DNA from: Phycisphaeraceae bacterium | GTDB taxonomy: Bacteria; Planctomycetota; Phycisphaerae; Phycisphaerales; Phycisphaeraceae | Assembly (NCBI GenBank): GCA_040222855.1 | Contig: JAVKCD010000018.1 | Span: 186,001-250,000, forward strand | Reading direction: 5' to 3' | DNA length: 64,000 nt | Shown: positions 8,012 to 17,900 of the stretch, piece after piece | How the letters are laid out: each line of letters opens with the position of its first letter | Position numbering within the stretch: position 1 is the stretch's first letter | Notes under the pieces: generated by a model | Database searches by the model: none | What the model saw: the letters and a program-made list of their open reading frames with translations, nothing else | Told to the model about the DNA's origin: nothing | Made by a program: the position numbers and the translations under genes

Positions 8012-8662
8012 ATGGCCCACGACATTCCAGTGATTGAAGCTCAGACCCGAACGAAGCTTGGCACCCGTTATGCCAATCGGTTGCGTGCCGAGGGCAAGAT
8101 GCCCGCGGTGTTGTACGGACACGGTATTGACCCGGTGCATCTCACGATCGACGGCAAGCTGCTGTTGGACGCGATTCTCGACCACGCTCACCTGATTGAG
8201 GTTAAGGTCGATGGGAAGGTCGAGGCGGCGCTGATCAAGGACCTGCAGTGGGACCACCTGAGCCGTTATCTGATCCACGCGGACCTGACGCGGGTGGATC
8301 GGAGCGAGCGTGTGGAGGTTGATGTTGAGATCAAGTTTGTTGGCTCGCCCAAGGCGCTGGAGGCGGCGGGTGCGGTGCTGGAGCATCCGTTGCAGGCGTT
8401 GACGATCGCGTCGCGTGCGGATGCCATCCCTGAGATGATCTCAGTGTCGATTGCTGAACTGACGACAGAGAACCCGATCCACGCGGGTGATATCACGCTG
8501 CCTGAGGGCGTGGAGCTGGTCACCGAGGCCGATACGGTGGTGGCGGCGATCACGATCGCGCGTGAGGAAGAGGAAGAGGACGTCGATGTCGAGGGTGAAG
8601 AAGGCGGAGCCGAGCCGGAGGTCATCGGCAAGGCGAAGGAGAGGGAAGGCGACGAGGACTGA
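8012..8662 (+). CDS. rplY: 50S ribosomal protein L25, long CTC form
   Basis: The 216-residue protein has an N-terminal L25 domain that binds 5S rRNA (LGTRYANRLRAEGKMPAVLYGHG) followed by the CTC/TL5 C-terminal domain (LQALTIASRADAIPEMISVSI and HAGDITLPEGV). The tail is very acidic (EEEEEDVDVEGEEGG), as in other long L25 proteins. The start has a strong GAAGGAGAA site. The prs-rplY-pth order is widespread. A terminator lies between rplY and pth. The 108-base leader has no recognised motif. Confidence 0.95.
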   Translation: MAHDIPVIEAQTRTKLGTRYANRLRAEGKMPAVLYGHGIDPVHLTIDGKLLLDAILDHAHLIEVKVDGKVEAALIKDLQWDHLSRYLIHADLTRVDRSERVEVDVEIKFVGSPKALEAAGAVLEHPLQALTIASRADAIPEMISVSIAELTTENPIHAGDITLPEGVELVTEADTVVAAITIAREEEEEDVDVEGEEGGAEPEVIGKAKEREGDED

Positions 8663-8689
8663 TCCAACAGTCCGAACTGGAGTTCATGA

Positions 8690-8725
8690 CACCACCCCGC
8701 ACCCCGGTTCGGGGTGGTGTTTTTT
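8690..8725 (+). terminator. Rho-independent terminator after rplY
   Basis: The stem CACCACCCC pairs with GGGGTGGTG around CACCCCGGTTC-type loop sequence (a nested CCCCGGTTCGGGG can also form), followed by six Ts. It lies 27 bases after the rplY stop. Confidence 0.9.
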
Positions 8726-8787
8726 GCCTTGGGGATGACGGCTGAGGCGATAGAGACAGAGCGTTTGCACTTGAGTGGAATCGACGT

Positions 8788-9357
8788 ATGAAGCTGATCG
8801 TTGGCCTAGGTAATCCCGGACCCGAGTACGCCAAGACGCGGCACAATGCGGGGTTCATGGTGATTGAGCGGCTCGCGCAGCGGTTCGGGCTAGGTCGTGG
8901 CAAGTCACGCTTTTCGGGGCAGTATCTGGATGGCCAGATTGGTGGCGGCAAGGCGGGGCTGTTGATGCCGATGGTGTACATGAATCGGTCGGGGCAATCG
9001 GTCGTGGAGGCATTGAACTTCTTCAAGCTGACGGCTGAGGATGTGTTGATTCTGGTTGATGACATTGCGCTGCCTTGTGGGGCGATCCGGTTGCGGCCCG
9101 AGGGCGGGGCGGGCGGGCACAATGGGCTGAAGGACATCGAGAATCGGCTGGGCACTCGGGCTTATCCGAGGCTGCGGATCGGGATCGACCCGCCTGGGCG
9201 GATTCCTCAGGCGGACTATGTGTTGGGGCGATTTTCGCCGGATCAGCAGGCGATGGTTGAGCCGGCGCTTGATCGTGCTGCGGACGCGGCGGAGACGTGG
9301 CTCACGAAAGGAATCGAGACGGCGATGAATCGGTACAACACGTCCGCAGAAGGTTAG
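8788..9357 (+). CDS. pth: Peptidyl-tRNA hydrolase
   Basis: The 189-residue product has the family signatures LIVGLGNPGPEYAKTRHNAGF (with catalytic His in RHNAGF, seen at residues 3-23), a LLMPMVYMNRSGQSV block with the substrate-binding Asn, and ILVDDIALPCGAIRLRP followed by GGAGGHNGLKDI. It releases peptides from peptidyl-tRNA that has dropped off the ribosome. The length is normal. It is the last gene of the prs-rplY-pth cluster and ends 4 bases before the 3' end of the convergent EIIA-like gene. Confidence 0.97.
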   Translation: MKLIVGLGNPGPEYAKTRHNAGFMVIERLAQRFGLGRGKSRFSGQYLDGQIGGGKAGLLMPMVYMNRSGQSVVEALNFFKLTAEDVLILVDDIALPCGAIRLRPEGGAGGHNGLKDIENRLGTRAYPRLRIGIDPPGRIPQADYVLGRFSPDQQAMVEPALDRAADAAETWLTKGIETAMNRYNTSAEG

Positions 9358-9361
9358 GGTG

Positions 9362-9829
9362 TCAGACCGCTGCGGATTCTTCGTGGCGGACGATCAGTTC
9401 ATAGAGCGAGGCTGAATCGGGCGCCTGCTTGAGGTCGTTGCGGAGGTTTTCGTCGGTGAGCATCCGGCTGATTTTGGCGAGGGCCTGGATGTGGGGGCCG
9501 GTCTGGTCGAGGGGTGAGGCGAGGAGGATGATCAGGTCAACGGGTTTGCCGTCGATGGCGCCGAAGTCGATGGCCTCCGCCGGGCGGCCGATGGCCATGC
9601 GCAGGCGATCAACGCCAGAGGCTTTGCCGTGGGGGATGCCGATGCCGTGGCCGATGCCGGTGGTGCGGGTCTGCTCGCGTTGCCAGATGGCCTGCTTGAG
9701 CTCGTCAGCGGAGGCGATGGGGGACTTCTCGGCGAGCATTTCGGCGAGCTCGTCGATGACGGCGTGCTTATCGGTGCCCGCGAGAGGGACGACCACGCAG
9801 TCGGGCTGGAGAATGTCGGTCAGGCGCAT
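9362..9829 (-). CDS. PTS EIIA-like (PtsN/fructose-type) protein
   Basis: From MRLTDILQPDCVV the protein is 155 residues, the usual size of a lone EIIA-Ntr or fructose EIIA domain. The phosphorylated His lies in GIGIPHGKASGV. The rest fits (VDLIILLASPLDQTGPHIQALAKISRML). In the family the His receives phosphate from HPr or NPr. An ATG three codons upstream (9838) is an alternative start; sequence further upstream is not typical of the family. No HPr, EI or sugar-permease gene is nearby, so it is more likely regulatory than a sugar importer. Confidence 0.85.
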   Translation of the reverse strand: MRLTDILQPDCVVVPLAGTDKHAVIDELAEMLAEKSPIASADELKQAIWQREQTRTTGIGHGIGIPHGKASGVDRLRMAIGRPAEAIDFGAIDGKPVDLIILLASPLDQTGPHIQALAKISRMLTDENLRNDLKQAPDSASLYELIVRHEESAAV

Positions 9830-10059
9830 CGTTCTCATCCATGAACTGACGACCGGTCTGCTACGTAAGCCCCCAACCGGGCCCGCACCATACTGACGGT
9901 GCGCGCGGCGGGCAAACCCGAGGCCGGGCGGTTCGACGCTTGTGGCGGCAAGCCCTAAACTGCTAAACCCGGCTGACGGCAAGCGGGGTATGCCCAACGC
10001 CAAGCAGCGTCACTGAACTCGGGTCCGCAGCACCCCAGGCACGCCTCAGAGGACGCCCC

Positions 10060-11016
10060 ATGATTCAAGCAGATCGACTGGTCAAGTGGTACGGCCCGAC
10101 GCTCGCCGTCGATCACGTCTCGCTGGAGGTTCCGCAGGGGCAGATCGTTGGTTTTCTGGGTCCGAATGGGGCGGGGAAATCGACGACGATCCGGATGCTG
10201 ACGGGGTACCTGCCGCCTTCATCGGGGACGGCGAGCATCGAGGGGCACAACATCCAGACGGCGTCACGGGAGGCGCGGGCTCGGATCGGTTATCTGCCCG
10301 AGTCGACGCCGTTGTATCCAGAGATGCGGGTGAGCGAGTATCTGGAGTTTCGCGGGAAGCTGATGGGGATGAACCGGGCGGATCGGAAGTCGCGGTCGGG
10401 GCTGGTGATTGATCGCTGCGGGCTGACGCCGGTGCGGAGGCGGACGATCGGTCGGCTGTCGAAGGGGAATCGTCAGCGCGTGGGGCTGGCTCAGGCGTTG
10501 CTGCACAGTCCGCCGGTGCTGATTCTGGATGAGCCGACGTCGGGGCTGGACCCGGCGCAGATCGGTCAGTTCAGGAAGCTGGTTCGTGAGTTGGCGGACA
10601 GCCACACGATTCTGTTGTCATCGCACATCCTGCCCGAGATCGAGAAGACGGCGGACCGTGTGATCATGATCGCGGCGGGGCGACTTGTTGCAGAGGGGAC
10701 CATCGACGAACTCCGGAGCAAGACCACGACGGGTGGAAGGCTGATCCTCGAAGCGAAGGCTGACGCGAATACGTTGCGACAGCTGCTTGAAGGTGAGTCG
10801 CGGCTTGCTGACCTAAGCGTCAGCGACCAGGCGGGCGGCTGGACGCAGGCGACGCTGACGCCTCGAGACGCTGAGGACCTGCGGGAATCGGTTGCCCAGC
10901 GGCTGGCTTCGGCCAATATTCTGATCCGTGAGTTGCGGGTTGAAGCGCCTTCGCTTGAAGCGTTCTTTATTGAGATGACCGCCACGCAGACGCGGGCCGA
11001 GAGCCCTGCGGCCTGA
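10060..11016 (+). CDS. ABC transporter ATP-binding protein, GldA-like
   Basis: The 318-residue protein has Walker A GPNGAGKST, Q-loop YLPESTPLYPEMRV, signature LSKGNRQRVGLA, Walker B LILDEPTSGLDP and H-loop SSHIL. A C-terminal extension of about 90 residues after the nucleotide-binding domain is typical of ABC-2 exporters of the GldA/CcmA class. It is the first gene of a four-gene operon (ATPase, ABC-2 permease, GldG-like, DUF4340), the arrangement known from Gld systems and many non-gliding bacteria. The transported substrate is unknown. Confidence 0.93.
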   Translation: MIQADRLVKWYGPTLAVDHVSLEVPQGQIVGFLGPNGAGKSTTIRMLTGYLPPSSGTASIEGHNIQTASREARARIGYLPESTPLYPEMRVSEYLEFRGKLMGMNRADRKSRSGLVIDRCGLTPVRRRTIGRLSKGNRQRVGLAQALLHSPPVLILDEPTSGLDPAQIGQFRKLVRELADSHTILLSSHILPEIEKTADRVIMIAAGRLVAEGTIDELRSKTTTGGRLILEAKADANTLRQLLEGESRLADLSVSDQAGGWTQATLTPRDAEDLRESVAQRLASANILIRELRVEAPSLEAFFIEMTATQTRAESPAA

Positions 11017-11032
11017 ATCGGGACGAGTGACT

Positions 11033-11755
11033 ATGACCGCCACCTGGACGATCGCCAAACGAGAAACGCTGAGTCTTTTCTACGCGCCGGTGGCGTATCT
11101 GGTGCTCGGGCTGTTCGCGACGATCGCGTCGATGATCTTCCTTGGCGTGTTCGATTCGGGAGCGCCAGCGAGTCTTCGGTATCAGTTCACGGGGATCGTC
11201 TGGCTGCTGGCGTTCACACTCCCGGCGATCTCGATGCGTCTGCTCTCCGAAGAGATACGCACCGGCACGCTGGAGCTGATCATGACCGCGCCGGTCTCGG
11301 ACCTTCAGCTTGTGATGGGGAAATGGCTGGGTGCGATGGGTTTTTATCTGGCGATGCTCTCACCGGTGCTGATCCATATTGCGATGCTGGAGGTCCACGG
11401 GCGGCCGGACTATGGCCCGATCATCACGGGATTTGTCGGGATGATCCTCGTCGGCGGGTTGTATCTGGCGATCGGTGCGTTTGCCTCGGCGATGAGTGAC
11501 TCGCAGATCGTGGCGTACATGGTGACGGCGCTGTTCACGGGGATGCTCACGATCGGCATGGCAATCCTCCCTGGCGCCGTGTCGTGGTTCCCGGGCTGGG
11601 CGCGGGAGGCTTGCTACTACCTGTCGGTTGATCGTCAGTACGAGGACTTCGCCAAAGGGCTGATTGATACGAGTAACTTCGTGTACTTCGCTTCGTTGAC
11701 GGGTTTGTTCCTGTTCCTCGCCGTGAAGCTGATCGAGAGCCGACGATGGCGATAA
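11033..11755 (+). CDS. ABC-2 type permease, GldF-like
   Basis: The 240-residue membrane protein has about six transmembrane helices and the ABC-2 pattern MTATWTIAKRETLSLFYAP ... RLLSEEIRTGTLELIMTAPVSD. I chose the ATG at 11033, spaced 9 bases from GGGACGA; a GTG at 11027 is an alternative. It starts 16 bases after the ATPase gene and its 3' end overlaps the GldG-like start by 10 bp, so expression is coupled. Confidence 0.92.
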   Translation: MTATWTIAKRETLSLFYAPVAYLVLGLFATIASMIFLGVFDSGAPASLRYQFTGIVWLLAFTLPAISMRLLSEEIRTGTLELIMTAPVSDLQLVMGKWLGAMGFYLAMLSPVLIHIAMLEVHGRPDYGPIITGFVGMILVGGLYLAIGAFASAMSDSQIVAYMVTALFTGMLTIGMAILPGAVSWFPGWAREACYYLSVDRQYEDFAKGLIDTSNFVYFASLTGLFLFLAVKLIESRRWR

Positions 11756-13899
11756 CCCCCCCCACCTCCCCACCTCCATCCTCATCTGCACCTCCGACTG
11801 CTTCCGCTCGCCGGTCGCCGGGGCGTGCGACGATCGGGCTGAGTGTGGTGCTGGCCGTGCTGGCGGCGGTCGCGCTGACGGTGCTGGTGAACTTCATCGC
11901 GTACCGGCAACTGGTGCGTTTTGATTTCACGCAGACCGGGCGATACAGCCTGTCGCAGCAGACCCAACAGGTGCTCGAGAATCTTGATTCGGATCACGAG
12001 GTGATCGGGCTGTTCGCGGTGACGTCTGAACCGGCGCAGCAGCTCGCGGACCTGCTGCGTGAGTATGACCTGCGGTCGGATCGGGTTGATGTGCGGATGA
12101 TCCCGCCGGGCGGTGACCCGGTGGCGCTGGACCGTTTTTATGCCGAGCTTCAGGGGCTGTATGCGGAGCAGGTTGAGCCCGCTGCGGAGACACTGAATCG
12201 CTCGATCGAGGCGATGTCGGGTCTGCTTGGGGCTGCGACGCCAGCGCTGGCTGATCTGGCGAGTGCGCTGGATGCTTCGAATGCTTCGGGGGCGAATGCG
12301 GATCGCTTGCGGCAACTGGTCACGGTGCTGCGTCAGCTCCCTCCTTCGTGGACACAGCAGGCGGAGGCGTGGCGTCGGTTGTTGGATGAGCCGCTGCCGC
12401 CGGTGGCGTCGATGCGTTCTGAGTTCTCGGGGTTTCTTGATCAGGTCAATCGGCAGATGCTGGCTGCGGCGACGGCGTGGCTGGATGAGGCATCGAGTGA
12501 TCGCTCGCTTCCGCCAGCGGTGCGCGACGCGACGATCCGGGCGGCGTCGGCTTCGGACAGCCTGCGCGACGGTGTGGAGGCGTTGATTGATCAACTCGCA
12601 ACGATTCATGGACTTGAGGAGTACGACCAGCTCACGCGCGATCTTCGGCGGGATGGCGTGGTGGTGCTCTCGGAGCGCAACGCGCGGGTGATCGCGTTCG
12701 AGCAGATGATTCAGCCGCCTACGCAGGCACCGACCTCGGATCAGGAGAGTGAGTACCGGTTCCTCGCGGAGGAGAAGATCACCGGTTCGTTGATCAGTCT
12801 GTCGATGGAGCAGCGCCCGCTGGCGGTGTTTGTGTCGATTGGGGCGTCCCCGCCAGCGACGGGTCCGCGGGGTGCGTTTGAATACGTTGCTTCACGGCTG
12901 CGGTCGGCTGATTTTGAGATTACGGAGTGGAATCCTTCCGGTCGGCCGGGGCCGATGGGTCAGCCGATGCCCTCGGGCCCCCCGCCGATGCCGGAAACGG
13001 GTCAGCCTGCGGTGTGGATCGTTCTGCCCGCCCCGCCACCCGATCCTCGCAACCCGATGGCGGGCAGCAACGTCGCTGCGTTGGATCAGGTTGCCGGGTT
13101 GCTTCGACAGCGCCTCGCGGCGGGAGATGGCGTGCTGGTTTCGCTGGGCAACGACCCCGGGGCACGCTTCGGCACGACGAACCCGCTGGCGGATCTGGCC
13201 GGTGACTTCGGCATCAACCCGCAACTCGATCGAATCATCCTGGTTGAGCGGCAGGAAGGCGAGCGACGCACCCGCGCGACGAGCTACCACGAGGTTCGTA
13301 CCTGGCCCGATGATCATCCGGTCGCCAAGGCGATTGAGGGGCTTCCCGCGATCTTCATGCAGGCGAGTCCGATCGAACTGACGACGGTTGAAACAGATGG
13401 TGACTCGGCTGCGGCCATCGAGGCTATTGCGTTGGCCACGCTGAGCAGCCCGCGCACGTGGGCGAGCACCGAAGTCGGAGCCGCGGGCGATCTCGAAAGC
13501 CTGGTGTACGAGCCGGAACAGGGTGCAGATCGGTTCATCGTTGCCGCTGCTGGTGAGCGCATTCAGGAGACGGGCAGTGCTCGGCTGGTTGTCGTTTCTG
13601 ATCCCGTCTGGTCGGCGGATCAGATCACGACCTACGGTATCACCGGGCTTGGGGCGCAGCTGGGCTTTCCCGAGTTTGCTCTGTATCCCGGGAACGCTGA
13701 GCTGTTTGTGAACTCCGTCTACTGGCTGGGGCATCTGGACCACCTGATCGCGGCGGGCTCGCGGACGCAGCGGGTGCCGCGGATTGGTGAGGTGTCCGGG
13801 GAGTTGTTGACGGCGTACACCTATGGTCTGCTGCTTGGTTTGCCCGCATTGGTGCTCGTCGCGGGTGTAACGGTCTATACGATCCGGCGTTCGGGCTGA
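11746..13899 (+). CDS. GldG-like ABC transporter auxiliary protein
   Basis: The 717-residue protein has a proline/serine-rich cytoplasmic start encoded by a C-rich tract, a transmembrane helix (VVLAVLAAVALTVLVNFIAY), then the GldG/ABC_transp_aux periplasmic domain beginning RFDFTQTGRYSLSQQTQQVL. A long helical insertion lies near residues 130-300. A C-terminal helix (YGLLLGLPALVLVAGVTVY) re-enters the membrane. In the family the protein is an accessory subunit of the ABC-2 exporter. A segment rich in Pro/Gly lies near residue 400 (PGPMGQPMPSGPPPMPETG). Confidence 0.88.
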   Translation: MAITPPTSPPPSSSAPPTASARRSPGRATIGLSVVLAVLAAVALTVLVNFIAYRQLVRFDFTQTGRYSLSQQTQQVLENLDSDHEVIGLFAVTSEPAQQLADLLREYDLRSDRVDVRMIPPGGDPVALDRFYAELQGLYAEQVEPAAETLNRSIEAMSGLLGAATPALADLASALDASNASGANADRLRQLVTVLRQLPPSWTQQAEAWRRLLDEPLPPVASMRSEFSGFLDQVNRQMLAAATAWLDEASSDRSLPPAVRDATIRAASASDSLRDGVEALIDQLATIHGLEEYDQLTRDLRRDGVVVLSERNARVIAFEQMIQPPTQAPTSDQESEYRFLAEEKITGSLISLSMEQRPLAVFVSIGASPPATGPRGAFEYVASRLRSADFEITEWNPSGRPGPMGQPMPSGPPPMPETGQPAVWIVLPAPPPDPRNPMAGSNVAALDQVAGLLRQRLAAGDGVLVSLGNDPGARFGTTNPLADLAGDFGINPQLDRIILVERQEGERRTRATSYHEVRTWPDDHPVAKAIEGLPAIFMQASPIELTTVETDGDSAAAIEAIALATLSSPRTWASTEVGAAGDLESLVYEPEQGADRFIVAAAGERIQETGSARLVVVSDPVWSADQITTYGITGLGAQLGFPEFALYPGNAELFVNSVYWLGHLDHLIAAGSRTQRVPRIGEVSGELLTAYTYGLLLGLPALVLVAGVTVYTIRRSG

Positions 13900-13926
13900 C
13901 CCCTACTTGATCACACTCTGACTGCC

Positions 13927-16233
13927 ATGAACATCAAGACCACCCTTGCTCTGCTGCTCCTGCTCTCCGGCGTCACGGCCTACGTTTTCTTCTTTGAACT
14001 TGGAAACACGACGACCTACGAGCGCGATGAAGAGGCTGCGCAGGCGATTGAACTCGAAGGCGATCCCCTGCTCCCCGCTGAGGTACGGCCTGCGGTGTCG
14101 GAGATTGTTCGTATTGACCTTGACTACGACGAACAGAGTGTGACGCTTGAGCGCAGGGGAAACGGCTGGGCGCAGACCGCTCCGGCTTCGTTCCCGCTAC
14201 AGGCGTTTGCCATCGATCGGGTCGCGCGGGAGCTGCTGGAGATGAGGCGGTTCGATTCGCTCGATGCGACTGACGAAAACGTCACGCTGGCGCAGCTCGA
14301 CGAGCCTCGTGCGACGATCACGCTGACGACTTCGGATGGGACACCGATCACCGCACAGCTGGGCAAACGGCTGCCTGGCGAACGTGCTTACCTGCAACTT
14401 GATCGTGAATCCGAGATCCTGGTCACGGATGACGATCTGCATCTGGCGATCTTTGATGAGGGCATCTGGAACTGGCGGGCCACCACGCTTGATGCGCCGG
14501 GGATCGGCCAGACACGGGCGTTGTTCATCCGACCACGTGATGAAGAACCCGTGACCCTCCATCAGCAGGCCACGCGATGGACGCTGGATCGTGAGGGCAT
14601 CGAGCGGGCCGATCAGACGGCGGTGGCTGATACGATTCGTGCGCTGCAGCGGCTGCGCATCGATGCGTTTACCGCAGATAACCCTGAGGATTTGGCTCTC
14701 TACGGTCTTGACCGACCAACGCTGACCATCACCTCTGTCCACACCCCCCCCGCCCCCCCGCCCCCCCCTGCTGTTGACGCCACGGCTTCTGCAACTGGAG
14801 CGGATCATGCTTCCGGTTCTGAGCTTCCCGCTCCGGGAGGGGAGTCGCCGGAGCCTCCGCTGGTGCTCATCGTTGGCGGGCCGGCTGATATGGAGACGAC
14901 GACACGGTTTGCGGCGATCACCCGGGGTGATGAGCCGATTGATGTGGTGTTCACAGTGCGTGGCACTGATCTAGAGCCGTTCCGCAAAACGGTTGATGAC
15001 CTGCGCGACGCACGGGTGCTGGGTGTTGCGCCTGCGGATATCGCCACGGTGATGGCTGATACTCGCGTTGAGCGCTACGGTATCATCCGGGAAGATGATG
15101 CGCGACTGCGCTTCACCGCACCATCGCCTGACTACAGCCCGGACTCCGGTATCACAGCGTCGTCGATTGAAGATCTCGCTAACCTGCGCGGTCTTGGCTT
15201 TGTTGGTCTGGATCGTGTTGGTGAGGGCATCGCGGAGCTTGATATCAGCATCACGGGCGAGCCTGAGCCCATCCGCATCGCGGTCTACCAACCCACGGAG
15301 ATCGAGGGAGACGACGACTCGGAGCCGCGGCTGATGGTGGTTCGTGATCCCGAGCCTTTTGGATATCTCGTCAGTCCCGACATACTGCAGGCGTGGCTCG
15401 ATGGCCCGCTGTCGCTGCGTGACCGCACGGTTCTGACCGTTCCGGCGGATGCGATCACACAGGTCGAGGTCCGCTACCCCGAACGGCAAACGGTGGAACT
15501 GGTGCGGAAGCCGGATGGTTCTGACTGGACGGTGCAGGGTAACGTGACGAGTTCCGAGGCGGTGCCATGGTTGATCAGCGAGCTTGCCAATCTTCGCGCT
15601 GAGACCTGGCTAGAGACCGAGAACAAGCCCGCCGAACGCACGGAGGCGGAGTTGTGCACCATCACGGTGTGGACGGGCGATGCGGCTCAGCCAGCCGCTC
15701 GGATCACGGTGGATGCCATGGCCGCAGCCGGTTATCTCGCGACAGATATCAATGACTGGTTCACCCTAAGCCCTGAAGCACTCGACGCGCTGCTGGCGGA
15801 GTTTCGATCCACGGACCTGCTGGTCGCCTCGCCTGCGGACATCGAGCGGGTTGTGCTTAGGCAGGGCACCACGACTCTTGAACTGCGACGCGAAGCCAAT
15901 GGCACTGTGCTCATCGACGGGCGTGAAGCGATTGATCCCGAGTCGGCGACGCTGCTGCTCGATCGGCTGACCCGCCTGCGTGCCACCAGGCTTCTTACGG
16001 ATCGCCATCGCCCCGACCCGGATCTCGGGACGACGCTGACGATCCATCTCAGCGCGGGCGGATCGCGCACGCTGCAACTGACGGATCGTGAGCCACGTCA
16101 GTTCCTGTTGCCTGTGGCTGATGACGCCCGGGTAGCAGTGTTTGACCGCCAGCCCGTTCTGCTGAGTCGGTCCTTGCTGGAGAGCGTCGACAGCCTGATC
16201 AGCCTTGAGAACGCCCCGCTGAGTCTTGAGTAG
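13927..16233 (+). CDS. DUF4340 domain-containing membrane-anchored protein
   Basis: The 768-residue product has one N-terminal membrane helix (TTLALLLLLSGVTAYVFFFE) and a large extracytoplasmic region with repeated DUF4340-type units: VSEIVRIDLDYDEQSVTLERR at the start, and two later copies around ITQVEVRYPERQTVELVRK and IERVVLRQGTTTLELRR. DUF4340 proteins usually follow GldG-like genes, as here. A proline-rich linker near residue 275 is encoded by C8-G-C7-G-C8, a slippage-prone run. The biochemical role is unknown. Confidence 0.88.
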   Translation: MNIKTTLALLLLLSGVTAYVFFFELGNTTTYERDEEAAQAIELEGDPLLPAEVRPAVSEIVRIDLDYDEQSVTLERRGNGWAQTAPASFPLQAFAIDRVARELLEMRRFDSLDATDENVTLAQLDEPRATITLTTSDGTPITAQLGKRLPGERAYLQLDRESEILVTDDDLHLAIFDEGIWNWRATTLDAPGIGQTRALFIRPRDEEPVTLHQQATRWTLDREGIERADQTAVADTIRALQRLRIDAFTADNPEDLALYGLDRPTLTITSVHTPPAPPPPPAVDATASATGADHASGSELPAPGGESPEPPLVLIVGGPADMETTTRFAAITRGDEPIDVVFTVRGTDLEPFRKTVDDLRDARVLGVAPADIATVMADTRVERYGIIREDDARLRFTAPSPDYSPDSGITASSIEDLANLRGLGFVGLDRVGEGIAELDISITGEPEPIRIAVYQPTEIEGDDDSEPRLMVVRDPEPFGYLVSPDILQAWLDGPLSLRDRTVLTVPADAITQVEVRYPERQTVELVRKPDGSDWTVQGNVTSSEAVPWLISELANLRAETWLETENKPAERTEAELCTITVWTGDAAQPAARITVDAMAAAGYLATDINDWFTLSPEALDALLAEFRSTDLLVASPADIERVVLRQGTTTLELRREANGTVLIDGREAIDPESATLLLDRLTRLRATRLLTDRHRPDPDLGTTLTIHLSAGGSRTLQLTDREPRQFLLPVADDARVAVFDRQPVLLSRSLLESVDSLISLENAPLSLE

Positions 16234-16252
16234 TTTGCCGGGCGAGGGTGGA

Positions 16253-17773
16253 TCAGCGGCCACTGAGATCGGAGAGGGCTGTGTCACTGGCGAAGAGAGC
16301 CTGCTTTCGCTGCTGCTTGGCCTGATCGTTACGCTCTTGATTGAGCCGATCGAGGTAAGGCGTGTCGATGTCGCCGGTGACGTAGACGCCATCGAACACC
16401 GAGCACTCGAAGCGGTCGATCGTCGGATTCCCCTCTTTGGCTGCAGCCGTCAGGTCTTCAAGGTCCTGATAGACCAGCCAGTCGGCGCCGATGGCTTCGG
16501 CGACTTCGGCGTCGGTGCGGCCGTGGGCGATGAGTTCACTGGGTGAGGGCATGTCGATGCCGTAGACGTTGGGGTATCGGATCGCGGGGGCTGCGGAGCA
16601 GTAGAAGACCTTCTTGGCACCGGCGTCGCGGGCCATCTGGATGAGCTGCCGGCAGGTGGTCCCGCGGACGATTGAGTCATCGACGAGGAGGACGCTTTTG
16701 CCCTTGAACTCCAGGCCGATGGGGTTGAGCTTCTGGCGGACACTCTTATCGCGGACCTCCTGGCCCGGCATAATGAAGGTGCGGCCGATGTAGCGGTTCT
16801 TGATGAAGCCCTCGCGATACTTAAGCCCGAGGTCGTTGGCGAGTTGGAGGGCGGAGGTCCGGCTGGTGTCGGGGATCGGGATGACGACGTCGATCTGATC
16901 TTTGACGCCCAAGCGGTCGAGCTTCTTCGCGAGGCGTTCGCCCATGCGCAGCCGGGCTTTGTAGACCGAGATCCTGTCCATGATCGAGTCGGGCCGCGCC
17001 AAGTAGACGTGCTCGAAGATGCAAGGGCTGAGGCTGGCCTCGTGGGCACAGAGTTCCGAGTGCAGCTCGCCCTGATCGGTGACGTAGACGGCCTCGCCTG
17101 GCGCGACATCGCGGATCATCTCGAAGCCCAAAGCATCCATGGCGACCGACTCGGATGCTATGAGGTACTCGACGCCGAGGAGGCTCTCGCGTCGACCGAT
17201 GACGAGCGGGCGGATGCCATGCGGGTCGCGGACGCCGACCATGCCGTAGCCGGCAATCATCGCGACGAAGGCATAGGCCCCCCGGCATCTGCGGTGTAGT
17301 CGGCGGACCGCCTCGAAGATGTCAGCGGGCTCCGGACGGAGCTTGTGCAGAGAACCGAGTTCGTGGGCGAGGACGTTGAGAAGAGCCTCGGAATCCGAAC
17401 CGGTGTTGACGTGTCTCAGGTCGGAGCGGAACAGCTCAGCGGTGAGGGATTCGGTGTTGGTGAGGTTGCCGTTGTGGGCCAGCGTGATCCCGTAAGGCGA
17501 GTTGACGTAGAACGGCTGGGCCTCGTTGCCCGAGCAGCTCCCGGCGGTCGGGTAGCGGCAGTGGCCGATGCCCATGTTGCCGGTGAGGGTGGTGACCGTG
17601 TCGGGAGTGAACACGTCCCGGACCAAGCCGTTGCCCTTGCGGAGCATGAGTCGCCCCCGGTCACAGGTCACGATTCCTGCGGCATCCTGGCCGCGGTGCT
17701 GGAGCACCGTCAGGGCGTCGTACAAGTCACGACAGACATCGGCCTGAGCCACAATCCCGGCGATGCCACACAA
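16253..17773 (-). CDS. purF: Amidophosphoribosyltransferase
   Basis: This 506-residue enzyme catalyses the first step of purine synthesis, from PRPP and glutamine to phosphoribosylamine. The start is a TTG: the second codon is the Cys of CGIAGIVAQ, which must become N-terminal as the glutaminase nucleophile; in-frame sequence upstream has no ATG or GTG before a stop; and GGAG lies 10 bases upstream. The glutaminase domain ([24 protein letters not shown]) is followed by the phosphoribosyltransferase domain with PRPP loop [16 protein letters not shown] PurF-type propeptide is therefore absent. purQ lies 30 kb away in this window. Confidence 0.97.
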   Translation of the reverse strand: MCGIAGIVAQADVCRDLYDALTVLQHRGQDAAGIVTCDRGRLMLRKGNGLVRDVFTPDTVTTLTGNMGIGHCRYPTAGSCSGNEAQPFYVNSPYGITLAHNGNLTNTESLTAELFRSDLRHVNTGSDSEALLNVLAHELGSLHKLRPEPADIFEAVRRLHRRCRGAYAFVAMIAGYGMVGVRDPHGIRPLVIGRRESLLGVEYLIASESVAMDALGFEMIRDVAPGEAVYVTDQGELHSELCAHEASLSPCIFEHVYLARPDSIMDRISVYKARLRMGERLAKKLDRLGVKDQIDVVIPIPDTSRTSALQLANDLGLKYREGFIKNRYIGRTFIMPGQEVRDKSVRQKLNPIGLEFKGKSVLLVDDSIVRGTTCRQLIQMARDAGAKKVFYCSAAPAIRYPNVYGIDMPSPSELIAHGRTDAEVAEAIGADWLVYQDLEDLTAAAKEGNPTIDRFECSVFDGVYVTGDIDTPYLDRLNQERNDQAKQQRKQALFASDTALSDLSGR

Positions 17774-17900
17774 GGGTTCTGGCTCCGTGTTGACGGCTCG
17801 CAGGTCCTGGTCACGCCCGTCGCGCTGACCCTGCGCTCACAGTAGCCCTGCTGCAGAACCCGGTCAAGAAAACAAGGTCATCACCCGCCCTGCGACGCCA

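Noticed and set aside
17774-17845. N-terminal propeptide for PurF as in some Gram-positive bacteria
   Set aside because: The in-frame upstream sequence has no ATG, GTG or TTG before a stop, so the TTG directly before the Cys codon is the start.
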